Program-made: the position numbers and the translations under genes | The notes under the pieces: generated by a model | Database searches by the model: none | What the model was told of the DNA's origin: nothing | Seen by the model: the letters and a program-made list of their open reading frames with translations, nothing else | Assembly: GCF_018100925.1 (NCBI RefSeq) | Contig: NZ_JAGJEH010000002.1 | Location: 1 to 64,000 of the forward strand | Direction: 5' to 3' | DNA length: 64,000 nucleotides | Source of the DNA: Pseudoalteromonas luteoviolacea | GTDB taxonomy: Bacteria > Pseudomonadota > Gammaproteobacteria > Enterobacterales > Alteromonadaceae | Part shown: positions 8,658 to 18,410 of the stretch, piece by piece | Layout of the letters: every line of letters starts with the position of its first letter | Position numbering within the stretch: position 1 is the first letter of the stretch

Positions 8658-9116
8658 CTATTCTGGGTTTGCCCCAAAATGCATTTGCTGATGGATTTGT
8701 TCAAATAGTGTCGCGGCATAACATTGTGCGTCTATATAGCGTTTTGTTGTTAGGTGGGGGCGCACTTCATTGAGAGTGCTTAATGCCGCGCTATTGCCTT
8801 GACTCTGCGCTAGACTTAACCAAGCTACACCGTGAAAAACACTTTTAGGTACGCCTTGACCTTTTATAAATAACAGGCCTAAATAAAATTGTGCTTTGTT
8901 GTCACCTGACATCGCTGCCAATCTCATCCATTTAGCGGCAAGCGGATACTGCTTTTCTTTGATGTAATAAAGGCCTTTTTTATAAGCTTGCTCTGGATCT
9001 TGTGCCTTTGGCCAGCTGTGTTTGGGGTCTGGTTCTTGGGTAACAAATTCGAGTACATTGAATAGTTGTTGCTCGAGGTCTCCGCCATAAGCTTTTGTAG
9101 ATTGATTGCTTTTCAT
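8658..9116 (-). CDS. Sel1-like repeat protein
   Basis: A 152-residue protein with two or three Sel1-like helical repeats. KGLYYIKEKQYPLAAKWMRL with AAMSGDNKAQFYLGLL and FIKGQGVPKSVFHGVAWLSL match the AxxGxxxAxxxLGxxY pattern. There is no signal peptide, so it is probably cytoplasmic. Sel1 repeats serve as protein-binding scaffolds; the partner is unknown. The start at 9116 follows a GAGAG stretch. It is divergent from the purine permease gene. Confidence 0.8.
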   Translation of the reverse strand: MKSNQSTKAYGGDLEQQLFNVLEFVTQEPDPKHSWPKAQDPEQAYKKGLYYIKEKQYPLAAKWMRLAAMSGDNKAQFYLGLLFIKGQGVPKSVFHGVAWLSLAQSQGNSAALSTLNEVRPHLTTKRYIDAQCYAATLFEQIHQQMHFGANPE

Positions 9117-9235
9117 ACTCTCTTCACTTATTACAACTTAGTTTTCATTGTAGCTGATTTTTAGTTTATTTGTCCGTTTATGGCGAGGAAATATGGTAAA
9201 ATCGCCCCCCTCGTTTCCATTTAAAATACAAAGAC

Positions 9236-10525
9236 ATGCTAGAAAAACTATTTTCTCTCAAAGCGCTACAGACCAATGTAAAAACGGAGGTTGTGGCAGG
9301 GCTCACTACATTTATTACCATGGTTTATATTGTATTTGTTAATCCGGCTATGCTGGCGGAAGCTGGCATTGATCATGGTGCAGCGTTCGTTGCCACGTGT
9401 TTAGCCGCAGCAATTGGCTGTTTTATCATGGGCTTCTTTGCAAATTACCCATTGGCTTTGGCACCAGGTATGGGGTTGAATGCATTTTTTACATATGGTG
9501 TTGTTTTAGGTATGGGGCATAGCTGGCAAACTGCCTTGGGAGCGGTCTTCCTATCTGGGTGCTTGTTTTTACTACTGAGTATTTTCAAAATTAGAGAGTG
9601 GGTTATTCAGGCAATTCCAGTGGTACTAAAGCGTGCGATAGCAACTGGGATAGGCGCATTTTTAGCTTTGATCGCATTAAAGAATGCTGAAATTATTGTT
9701 TCGAGTCCAGCCACATTTGTGCAACTTGGCGATATCACCAGTCCCGGCCCTTTGTTGGCCATTTTCAGCCTTTTTGTGATAACTGCATTGATGTATAGAG
9801 AGTGGAAAAGTGGCGTACTGATCAGCATTTTATTAGTCACAGTTATTGCTTGGGGGGCTGGCTTGGTTGAGTACCAAGGCATTGTTTCTGCGCCACCGAG
9901 CATTGCGCCTACTTTAGGGCAGCTAGATATCGTTGGCGCATTGGAAATCACCATGTTGAGTGTGGTATTTGCTTTCTTATTTGTTGATCTTTTCGATACT
10001 AGCGGCACCTTGGTGGCTGTAACTCAAAAAGCGGGTATTGCAGATGAAAAAGGGAACATGCCGAGGTTAGGACGCGCTTTATCTGCGGATAGCACGGCGA
10101 CAGTAGCAGGTTCGTTTTTAGGGACGTCTACGACGACTTCTTATATCGAGTCTGTATCTGGTGTTTCTGTTGGCGGACGCACGGGACTTACTGCTGTGGT
10201 TGTGGGCTTTTGCTTTTTACTTATGATGTTTTTTGCACCTTTGGCAAAAATGGTGCCTGCATATGCAACTGCTGGTGCAATTCTGTATGTCTCTGTTTTG
10301 ATGTTGCAAAACCTGAAGCTGGTGAACTGGGACGATATGACAGACGCGATCCCTGTAAGTGTGGTTTTGTTGATGACGCCGCTAACATTCTCAATTGCAC
10401 ATGGTATAGCATTGGGTTTTATTGCTTACACTGCGGTAAAGCTGGCTTGCAACAAAAAAGACGATATATCCATCAGCGTGTGGGTTCTGACAGTGTTATT
10501 TATCGTCAAATTTGCGCTTAGTTGA
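9236..10525 (+). CDS. NCS2-family purine permease (AdeP/GhxP-like)
   Basis: A 429-residue inner-membrane transporter of the NCS2 AzgA-like group, which imports adenine, guanine or hypoxanthine with protons. Supporting motifs are the N-terminal TEVVAGLTTFITMVYIVFVN, the GMGLNAFFTY loop, DLFDTSGTLVAV and GTSTTTSYIESVSGV. Helices cover most of the chain. Which purine is preferred cannot be read from sequence. The leader is short and I see neither a purine riboswitch nor a clear PurR box. Its stop abuts the converging neighbour's stop without a gap. Confidence 0.92.
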   Translation: MLEKLFSLKALQTNVKTEVVAGLTTFITMVYIVFVNPAMLAEAGIDHGAAFVATCLAAAIGCFIMGFFANYPLALAPGMGLNAFFTYGVVLGMGHSWQTALGAVFLSGCLFLLLSIFKIREWVIQAIPVVLKRAIATGIGAFLALIALKNAEIIVSSPATFVQLGDITSPGPLLAIFSLFVITALMYREWKSGVLISILLVTVIAWGAGLVEYQGIVSAPPSIAPTLGQLDIVGALEITMLSVVFAFLFVDLFDTSGTLVAVTQKAGIADEKGNMPRLGRALSADSTATVAGSFLGTSTTTSYIESVSGVSVGGRTGLTAVVVGFCFLLMMFFAPLAKMVPAYATAGAILYVSVLMLQNLKLVNWDDMTDAIPVSVVLLMTPLTFSIAHGIALGFIAYTAVKLACNKKDDISISVWVLTVLFIVKFALS

Positions 10526-11287
10526 TCACCATTTCTTTTTCGGGGCGAAAAGGACGTCCAAATCGTCCTTTTCTTTTTCTGCTTTTTTCTTAACTGCAGA
10601 GGCATTCGAGGCCTTAAGTTCAGTACTAATTTCGTTGAGATAAGCCTCTAGCTGATTCTTTTTCTCAGTTACATACTCATCGCTATAGGTCACAGCCATG
10701 ATGGTCGCATAGGCTTTTTCAAAGTACTGTCTGGCTGAGCCAACCATGTTGGCTGTTTTTGCAGATAGGCCTCGTTTGATTTGACTCTCAACGTTAATGC
10801 GCAGTTGGATTTTCTCTAAACGGCGGTCTTCTTTTACAAAAACTTGAGTATCCACTTTACCTTTACTGTGTTCAGAGCGCAAAAGCTGACGAAGCTTTTT
10901 GATGCCCTGCACTAGCGCAATCAGTTGTTTGTCGTTATCTGGCAATGAGACTTTATCGCTGTCAGTGAGATTTGCCGTTTCTGTATTCATGCGTTCTTGA
11001 GATTCGTGCAGTCGATTTTTAAGTTCTCTTGATGTGGGAGTCAGCTCTACCATCATGGCTAACGCATCATGAACGCGCTTTTGAATCACCCTAAGCATGT
11101 CTCCTGACATAGGGATATTTGTGCTATTGACGAGAACATCCTCGGACTCTTCTATAATCCGCTTTTGTTTTGCTAATTCTTTACGTCTTTCTGCTTCTTG
11201 TTTTTCTTTATGTTGCTGAATTGCACTAATCCAAACAGCTATCACAACTAAAGCAACAATCAACAATATTATTATGTAAACAAACAT
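10526..11287 (-). CDS. Membrane-anchored coiled-coil protein, function unknown
   Basis: Starting from the ATG at 11287 (a GTG at 11314 adds nine residues but has no ribosome site) this gives 253 residues. One N-terminal membrane helix (FVYIIILLIVALVVIAVW) is followed by a long, highly charged and largely helical cytoplasmic part rich in K, E, R and Q, probably coiled coil. The C-terminus is short and basic. I do not recognise a characterised family. It lies back to back with cysB and tail to tail with the purine permease. Confidence 0.7.
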   Translation of the reverse strand: MFVYIIILLIVALVVIAVWISAIQQHKEKQEAERRKELAKQKRIIEESEDVLVNSTNIPMSGDMLRVIQKRVHDALAMMVELTPTSRELKNRLHESQERMNTETANLTDSDKVSLPDNDKQLIALVQGIKKLRQLLRSEHSKGKVDTQVFVKEDRRLEKIQLRINVESQIKRGLSAKTANMVGSARQYFEKAYATIMAVTYSDEYVTEKKNQLEAYLNEISTELKASNASAVKKKAEKEKDDLDVLFAPKKKW

Positions 11288-11489
11288 ACCCGAATCTCTA
11301 CGAAAACTACCCACGGCGATAATTTTTTATATTACATCAAACAATTGTATATTGGATAGTTTTAATAACAAGGTGTATGTAAATGAATTTGAATACACCA
11401 CTTTTTCAGTATAGGCGTTTCTAATTCGTTTTTCTTATATGATTGCGTAAATGTTACAATTACTATCAGGCTACCAATAACTATGCTAG

Positions 11490-12545
<1,056 letters not shown>

Positions 12546-12598
12546 AAGCCACGTTTTGAATAGTCTACTTGTAGACTTTCTCTTTGCGGCTTTAATTT

Positions 12599-12625
12599 AA
12601 AACCCAACTTGTGTTGGGTTTTTTT
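12599..12625. terminator. Terminator between cysB and sdaA
   Basis: AAAACCCAAC, TTGT loop, GTTGGGTTTT, then a T run. A smaller hairpin (AGTCTAC/GTAGACT) precedes it at about 12562-12578. Confidence 0.85.
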
Positions 12626-12628
12626 GTT

Positions 12629-14005
12629 TTAGCACTCAATAATATTTACGGCAAGACCGCCGCGTGCAGTTTCTTTGTATTTGGTCTTCATATCGTTACC
12701 TGTGTCTAGCATGGTTTTGATGACCTTGTCCAAAGAGACCTTTTGCTCTCCTGTACCTCGAAGAGCAAGTCTTGAGGCATTGATGGCTTTTACTGCACCC
12801 ATTGCATTTCGTTCGATACACGGCACTTGTACTAATCCCCCAACAGGGTCACAGGTTAAGCCTAGGTTGTGTTCCATACCAATTTCAGCTGCGTTTTCCA
12901 CATGAACGACATTGCCACCCATGATTTCAGTCAATGCACCAGCGGCCATTGAGCAGGCGACACCAACTTCACCTTGGCAACCAACCTCTGCACCTGAGAT
13001 AGAAGCGTTCTTTTTATAGAGGATACCAATAGCAGCGGCTGTCAGTAAGTAGCGCGTTGCAATTTCGACATCAACTTCTTTGATAAAGGTGTGATAGTAC
13101 ATCAATACGGCTGGTAATATACCGGCAGCGCCATTGGTCGGGGCGGTGACGACTCGTCCTCCAGCTGCATTCTCTTCATTCACGGCCAGGGCAAATAAAT
13201 CAACCCAATCCATTGCACGTAATGGATCATTACTGTTTTCTACATTGAGTTTAAGGTATAGGCTCGGTGCTCTGCGTTTTACTTTTAACCCACCCGGAAG
13301 GATCCCTTCGGTACGCATCCCTCTTTCGGTACACGCTTTCATTACCTGCCAAATATTGAACAGCTCTTGTTTTATTTCACTTTCACTGCGAAGGGTTTTC
13401 TCATTAGCCATCATGAGGGCGGAAACACTTAGCCCAGTCTCCTTACAGATGTTTAAAAGTTCTTCAGCTGTATCAAACAAATAGGGCGCTGGATTTTGTT
13501 CTCGCACATCAAGTGCTGCTTGCTTTTCCGCTTCGAAATCTTGATCCGTGACAATGAACCCGCCGCCAATCGAATAGTAGATCTGGCTATGTAAGAGCGT
13601 GTCACCTTTATACGCTTGGATTTCCATGGCATTGGAATGCTTCGGCAGTGTTTTTCGACGGTGAAATACAACAGCGCCTTGCTTTGGGAAATCAGCTTTA
13701 TGTTTTTGGTCAAGATAGATTACTTGCTCTTGCTCAATTTTTTCGAGTATTTCTGGAACAAGATCTGCGTCGATAGTTTCAGGGTCATGGCCAGCAAGGC
13801 CTAATATGACCGCTTTACCTGATCCGTGACCGATACCTGTTTGACCAAGGGAACCAAATAATTCGACTTTTACAGAAGTGACGTCGTCAATTAATTTACT
13901 ATTTTGTAGATCTTTGACAAAAAGACGCGAAGCGCGCATTGGACCAACAGTATGGGAAGACGATGGCCCAATACCGATGCTAAACATATCGAATGCACTA
14001 ATCAT
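12629..14005 (-). CDS. sdaA: L-serine ammonia-lyase (iron-sulfur)
   Basis: A 458-residue single-chain L-serine dehydratase that converts L-serine to pyruvate and ammonia using a [4Fe-4S] cluster. The N-terminal beta domain starts with [20 protein letters not shown]. The alpha domain has [15 protein letters not shown] and cysteines in [12 protein letters not shown] and [12 protein letters not shown] that should ligate the cluster. Length fits the family (about 455). It is the last gene of a pabB-nudL-sdaA run, 100 bases after nudL, so it is probably co-transcribed with an extra internal signal. Confidence 0.95.
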   Translation of the reverse strand: MISAFDMFSIGIGPSSSHTVGPMRASRLFVKDLQNSKLIDDVTSVKVELFGSLGQTGIGHGSGKAVILGLAGHDPETIDADLVPEILEKIEQEQVIYLDQKHKADFPKQGAVVFHRRKTLPKHSNAMEIQAYKGDTLLHSQIYYSIGGGFIVTDQDFEAEKQAALDVREQNPAPYLFDTAEELLNICKETGLSVSALMMANEKTLRSESEIKQELFNIWQVMKACTERGMRTEGILPGGLKVKRRAPSLYLKLNVENSNDPLRAMDWVDLFALAVNEENAAGGRVVTAPTNGAAGILPAVLMYYHTFIKEVDVEIATRYLLTAAAIGILYKKNASISGAEVGCQGEVGVACSMAAGALTEIMGGNVVHVENAAEIGMEHNLGLTCDPVGGLVQVPCIERNAMGAVKAINASRLALRGTGEQKVSLDKVIKTMLDTGNDMKTKYKETARGGLAVNIIEC

Positions 14006-14105
14006 AAAATTTACTCATCATTGCCTCTGAACGGGCGCACATAATAACGTTAATTATTGCAGAAGTAACCCGTTATTGGATGGAAATTTGACAATTGTAA
14101 TGAGT

Positions 14106-14663
14106 TTACGAAAGCGACTTGGTTAATTTTTTTATAATGCTTGCAGTCGCCCCCCATAAAAGACCATGTGAAGTCATGAATCCATTGATATTTATGGTGT
14201 TGCCACGGATTTGACAAGGGTAGCTCTGCCATTGATTAGGGTCCATTAAAGCGCTTAATGAAACCGTAAATACGCTGTCGACTTCACTACTGGTTTGTTG
14301 CCAAGTGGCTGAATTTTGCACTCGCGCTACGACCGGAGTAATATGAAATCCGCTCAAGGAGCTGTGTGTTGGCAGCTGACCAAGCGTTGTGACTTGCTCT
14401 CTAGCGAGGCTAATTTCCTCGAAGGTTTCTCTAAGGGCGGTATCTTCAGCTGAACTATCATGTTGCTCTACTTTTCCGCCAGGAAAACAAATTTGGCTTG
14501 GATGTGCTCTCAAGCTGGCGTTACGTTTACACAGTAATATGTGCGCACTGCCTTCTACTTCAACGAGCGGTACTAAAACGGCACTTTGAACTCCCTGCAG
14601 TGTCTTATTGGAAGCAGCAAAAGGAGACAGTCTAAAACTACTAATTAAATGATCGAGTTTCAT
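14106..14663 (-). CDS. nudL: CoA pyrophosphatase NudL (Nudix hydrolase)
   Basis: A 185-residue Nudix hydrolase of the NudL/YeaB type, which cleaves CoA and related compounds to phosphopantetheine and 3',5'-ADP. The Nudix box reads CFPGGKVEQHD, then RETFEEISL. The usual glycine after EE-x is serine here. The NudL-type upstream stretch AVLVPLVEVEG, HILLCKRNASLRAHPSQICF is present. Its ATG overlaps the pabB stop in an ATGA arrangement, so the two are translationally coupled. This order is common in gammaproteobacteria. Confidence 0.88.
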   Translation of the reverse strand: MKLDHLISSFRLSPFAASNKTLQGVQSAVLVPLVEVEGSAHILLCKRNASLRAHPSQICFPGGKVEQHDSSAEDTALRETFEEISLAREQVTTLGQLPTHSSLSGFHITPVVARVQNSATWQQTSSEVDSVFTVSLSALMDPNQWQSYPCQIRGNTININGFMTSHGLLWGATASIIKKLTKSLS

Positions 14664-16003
14664 TGCAGTATTGGTAAAATTTTATTGACCTTGTGATAGG
14701 TTTCTTGATACTCAGCTTCGAGTTCTGAATCGGCGACAATCCCGCCTCCAGCCCAGCAATAGATTTTTTGCTCCTCACACACCAAGGTACGAATTGTAAT
14801 GGAGGTATCCATATCGCCACAGGCGCTTAGGTAACCCATAGAACCACAGTACGCACTTCTGCGATGGGGTTCAAGCTCTTCTATTATCTCCATCGCTCTA
14901 ATTTTCGGTGCGCCTGTAATTGAGCCCCCTGGAAACGCAGCGTGTAGTTGATCAACGGCTTTTTTACCTTCGGCGAGTTCACAAGTCACAGTACTGACGA
15001 GATGATGAACTGCAGGGAAACTTTCTATGTCGAATAGCTTTGGTACGCTGACGGAACCTGGTTTTGCAACTTTACCTAAGTCATTGCGAAGCAAGTCGAC
15101 AATCATTACGTTTTCAGCACGATCTTTACTGCTATTTTGTAACTTGAGTGCTTGTTCATTGTCTGCTTGTTGGTCAGTTAAGCGCGGTAATGTACCTTTT
15201 ATTGGTTTTGTTTCAACTTGCCTTTGGCGTACAGATATAAATCTCTCGGGCGAAACAGAAACGATGGCTGAATCATTGCCTAAATTGAAATACGCAGAAA
15301 ATGGTGCCTTATTGTGTTGCCTTAATTTTTTGTAAGCTGCCCATGGGGAGCCTCTGAACTGCGCACTGAACCTTTGCGCTAGGTTAATTTGGTAACAATC
15401 ACCGCTCAATAGGTAGTCTTGAATACGCTGAAACTTGCTTTGATATTCTTGCTTGGTCATATTAGATTGCCAATCGCTACACAATTCAAACTGATGGTGC
15501 TCGGCATTGTTCGCAATTAAACTCATATACCGCTCAAGCCGATTCACGTCCGGCTGAGACACATAAAACCATTGTGCCTGCTTGTTGTCGTAAATCAGGG
15601 CGTCAAGATAGAGACCAGCAGACATGTCGGGAAGTGAAATATCCGATGTGGCATGCGAAGGCAATGATTCGATATACCGGCCTAAGTCGTAACCAAAATA
15701 ACCAAGCCATCCGCCGCAAAAAGGCAGTGCATGAATGCGCTGTGAGCAAAGTTTATCTAAATGATGTTGTAGTATTTCAAATATACTCTGCTGTTGCTCA
15801 ACGTCATCTATATAAACTCGTCCGTTTTTAGCTTCTAGTACATGTACTGGCGCAAAGCTGATAATGTCAAAACGACTATTCTCGTGCGCTGCGTTACTAG
15901 AATCTAAAAGAATAGCGTGATGTTGAGTTGCAATTTGTTCAAAAACTTCAACGGTTGAGAGTGAAATGTCAACGGCAATGCAATTATTCTGTGCATTTAT
16001 CAT
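14660..16003 (-). CDS. pabB: Aminodeoxychorismate synthase component I
   Basis: A 447-residue chorismate-using enzyme that, with the glutaminase PabA, makes 4-amino-4-deoxychorismate for folate synthesis. The C-terminal half has the hallmarks of the family: GDCYQINLAQRF, the PIKGTLPR lysine segment typical of PabB, DLLRNDLGKV, FPGGSITGAPKIRAMEII and WAGGGIVADS. The N-terminal half is more divergent, as usual. Upstream AGGGTC fits the ATG at 16003. It heads the pabB-nudL-sdaA run. Confidence 0.93.
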   Translation of the reverse strand: MINAQNNCIAVDISLSTVEVFEQIATQHHAILLDSSNAAHENSRFDIISFAPVHVLEAKNGRVYIDDVEQQQSIFEILQHHLDKLCSQRIHALPFCGGWLGYFGYDLGRYIESLPSHATSDISLPDMSAGLYLDALIYDNKQAQWFYVSQPDVNRLERYMSLIANNAEHHQFELCSDWQSNMTKQEYQSKFQRIQDYLLSGDCYQINLAQRFSAQFRGSPWAAYKKLRQHNKAPFSAYFNLGNDSAIVSVSPERFISVRQRQVETKPIKGTLPRLTDQQADNEQALKLQNSSKDRAENVMIVDLLRNDLGKVAKPGSVSVPKLFDIESFPAVHHLVSTVTCELAEGKKAVDQLHAAFPGGSITGAPKIRAMEIIEELEPHRRSAYCGSMGYLSACGDMDTSITIRTLVCEEQKIYCWAGGGIVADSELEAEYQETYHKVNKILPILQ

Positions 16004-16243
16004 TTACTTGACCCTGAAAACTAGCCCGAAACGGGCGAGGAGGTTATCATAATTAGAAATGAATCTATAGAGTAGTGAAGTGATAACTCATAACCATATT
16101 CATACTGGGGTCTGGTTGAGCAAAATAGGGGCACCCAAAGATTTTGTGACTTACTCGCAGTATTACTGGTAATTCGTTAGCATAGTACTACTTATCAAGA
16201 ACATGCCATTTAGTTAGATTAAGTGGCTAATAAAGGAACCGTC

Positions 16244-17770
16244 ATGAGCATTATCCGTCAGCAAGATTTTATTGATAGCATTGAAGATGCGTTACAATAT
16301 ATCTCTTTTTACCATCCTCTTGATTTTGTACAAGCATTAGAAAAAGCTTATAACAATGAGCAAAGCAAAGCCGCTAAAGATGCAATTGCACAAATTCTGA
16401 TCAACTCGCGTATGTCAGCTGAAGGCAAGCGTCCACTTTGCCAAGATACGGGTATTGTTACCTGCTTTGTAAAAGTGGGTATGGACGTAAAATGGGACAA
16501 AACGGATTTAACTGTACAACAGATGGTTGATGAAGGCACACGTCGCGCCTATACAAACCCAGACAACCCATTGCGCGCTTCAATCGTTGCAGATCCTGCT
16601 GGTAGCCGCAAGAATACAAAAGACAACACGCCATCTGTGGTACATGTAGATTTAGTGCCAGGTGCTGAGGTTGAAGTGATGATCGCTGCTAAAGGTGGTG
16701 GTTCTGAGAATAAAACTAAAATGGCGATGTTAAATCCATCGGATGACGTTGCTGCTTGGGTCGAAAAAACGTTACCAACAATGGGGGCAGGCTGGTGTCC
16801 ACCGGGCATGATTGGCATTGGCATTGGTGGAACAGCGGAAAAAGCAGCCGTTTTAGCTAAAGAATCCCTGATGGACCCGGTAGATATTCATGACCTTCAA
16901 GAGCGTGGTGCTGAGACAGCGGAAGAAAAGCTACGTTTAGAAATCTTTGAAAGAGCGAATAAACTAGGTATTGGTGCCCAGGGCCTTGGTGGCTTGACGA
17001 CGGTTGTTGATGTAAAGATCAAAACTGCACCTACTCATGCAGCATCAAAGCCTGTAGTTATGATCCCGAACTGTGCTGCTACTCGTCACGTACATTTCAC
17101 GCTTGATGGATCTGGCCCTGCAGATCTTAAAGCGCCAAAACTAGAAGATTGGCCTGAAGTGACTTGGGAAGTGGGCGAAGATACGCGTCGCGTAAACTTA
17201 GACACATTGACTAAAGATGATATCCAAGATTGGAAGATGGGTGAAACAGTATTGTTATCAGGTAAAATTTTAACTGGTCGAGATGCTGCTCACAAGCGCC
17301 TGCAAGAAATGATTAATTCAGGAGAAGGCTTACCGGAAGGTGTGGACTTTACTAATAAGTTCATTTATTACGTTGGTCCTGTTGATGCGGTGGGTGATGA
17401 GGTGGTAGGTCCTGCTGGCCCGACAACTTCTACGCGTATGGATAAGTTCACTGACTTAATGTTAGAGAAAACAGGGCTTGTTGGTATGATAGGTAAAGCA
17501 GAGCGTGGCCCAGCAACTGTAGAGTCTATCAAGCAAAACAAGGCTGTATATTTGATGGCTGTAGGTGGTGCTGCTTATTTGGTTGCGAAAGCGATTAAGA
17601 AATCTCGTGTTGTTGCTTTTGAAGATTTAGGTATGGAAGCAATTTATGAGTTTGAAGTGGAAGATATGCCTGTAACAGTAGCTGTAGATAGTGAAGGTGC
17701 AAATGCACATACTCAAGGGCCTGCTATCTGGAAAGCAAAAATTGAAGAGCTTGATAGTAAATTAAGCTAA
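16244..17770 (+). CDS. Class I fumarate hydratase (iron-sulfur)
   Basis: A TCA-cycle enzyme interconverting fumarate and malate with a [4Fe-4S] cluster. The ATG at 16244 sits six bases after AAAGGA, giving 508 residues. The upstream in-frame GTG at 16223 is not supported. The alpha domain has RPLCQDTGIV, KGGGSENKTKM and IPNCAATRHVHF. The beta domain starts near residue 320 (LLSGKILTGRDAAHKRL) and holds GPTTSTRMDKF. It resembles FumA/FumB; which symbol applies cannot be decided. It runs alone and ends before a hairpin lacking a T tract. Confidence 0.94.
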   Translation: MSIIRQQDFIDSIEDALQYISFYHPLDFVQALEKAYNNEQSKAAKDAIAQILINSRMSAEGKRPLCQDTGIVTCFVKVGMDVKWDKTDLTVQQMVDEGTRRAYTNPDNPLRASIVADPAGSRKNTKDNTPSVVHVDLVPGAEVEVMIAAKGGGSENKTKMAMLNPSDDVAAWVEKTLPTMGAGWCPPGMIGIGIGGTAEKAAVLAKESLMDPVDIHDLQERGAETAEEKLRLEIFERANKLGIGAQGLGGLTTVVDVKIKTAPTHAASKPVVMIPNCAATRHVHFTLDGSGPADLKAPKLEDWPEVTWEVGEDTRRVNLDTLTKDDIQDWKMGETVLLSGKILTGRDAAHKRLQEMINSGEGLPEGVDFTNKFIYYVGPVDAVGDEVVGPAGPTTSTRMDKFTDLMLEKTGLVGMIGKAERGPATVESIKQNKAVYLMAVGGAAYLVAKAIKKSRVVAFEDLGMEAIYEFEVEDMPVTVAVDSEGANAHTQGPAIWKAKIEELDSKLS

Positions 17771-17781
17771 TTTCTTCAAAA

Positions 17782-17808
17782 GGCAGGCTGTTCTAATCTC
17801 AGCCTGCC
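17782..17808 (+). terminator. Hairpin after fumarase
   Basis: GGCAGGCTG and CAGCCTGCC form a 9-bp stem with a 9-base loop. There is no T run, so it may stabilise the 3' end rather than terminate. It lies between converging transcripts. Confidence 0.5.
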
Positions 17809-17821
17809 GATGCTACTGTTA

Positions 17822-17989
17822 TTAGCACATTTGACTACCAGGCGTTATTTTTGCACATCGAGGAGTACCTGTAATCCCAGGGATCCCCGGAGGGCCCCCA
17901 GTACCGCCAGCCACAAACATGGTTTTCTCCATCTTTACATCATTATCCGAGAGTGTTTTAAGTTCTTTTTTTACTAACTTTACTTTCAT
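17822..17989 (-). CDS. Putative RiPP precursor peptide with double-glycine leader
   Basis: A 55-codon reading frame with a good ribosome site (AAGGA, eight bases before the ATG). The leader is lysine-rich (MKVKLVKKELKTLSDND), followed by MEKTMFVAGG, a double-glycine site at 28-29 of the kind cut by C39-peptidase exporters. The 26-residue remainder is rich in Gly, Pro and Thr (TGGPPGIPGITGTP) and has two cysteines, one the last residue (Cys45, Cys55). The layout recalls the short KxLxxLS..GG natural-product precursors of Pseudoalteromonas and Bacteroidetes. No modification or export gene is adjacent, so it is an orphan here. Function is inferred from architecture only. Confidence 0.6.
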   Translation of the reverse strand: MKVKLVKKELKTLSDNDVKMEKTMFVAGGTGGPPGIPGITGTPRCAKITPGSQMC

Positions 17990-18410
17990 TTAAATATCCT
18001 TTTGAACTCTTAATATTATTATTTAATTTGCCGATACGGCTCTTTGTATATTATATGCAAAATTGAATCGGTCAATTGGTTACGTATGAAACATTTAATA
18101 GTTTAAAATTCTGAGTGAAATTTAAGCATATTTGGCGTGTAAATTTATACTTACAAGAGATTCTTTGTTTACGTTTACGTAAACAGAAAGTGTGAATTAA
18201 AGAGGTATTTATAATTAAATATGTTTATAAGTTAATCTATATTGGATTGAACTTTCCTATTTGTTTTTTATATTGGATTGTTTATGTGTGATGGTGAGAT
18301 GTTCAGCTTAGATCATCTCATTTGCTGGATTGACTAATGGGTTAATGATAGAGTCAGGCCAATTTCAGCGCTATCTGACATGGTCAGACAATAATCGGAG
18401 AATAATCAAA
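17990..18410. other. AT-rich leader region of leucine dehydrogenase
   Basis: About 420 bases without a supported gene. The left end holds the ribosome site and presumably the promoter of the small peptide gene (minus). The centre has the palindrome at 18167-18184. An in-frame TTG at 18330 could extend the dehydrogenase by 27 residues, but that stretch does not resemble the family and has no ribosome site. Confidence 0.6.
18167..18184. promoter_or_regulatory. LiuR-like palindromic operator upstream of leucine dehydrogenase
   Basis: GTTTACGTTTACGTAAAC is a near-perfect 18-base palindrome. The identical sequence occurs upstream of gltB at 50160-50177. It resembles the operators described for LiuR, the MerR-type regulator of branched-chain amino acid catabolism in gammaproteobacteria. 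That match is from memory. The regulator gene is not in the window. Confidence 0.6.

Noticed and set aside
9117..9235. Possible purine riboswitch or PurR box before the purine permease
   Set aside because: The leader is too short for a riboswitch and no ACGCAAACGTTTGCGT-like site is seen.
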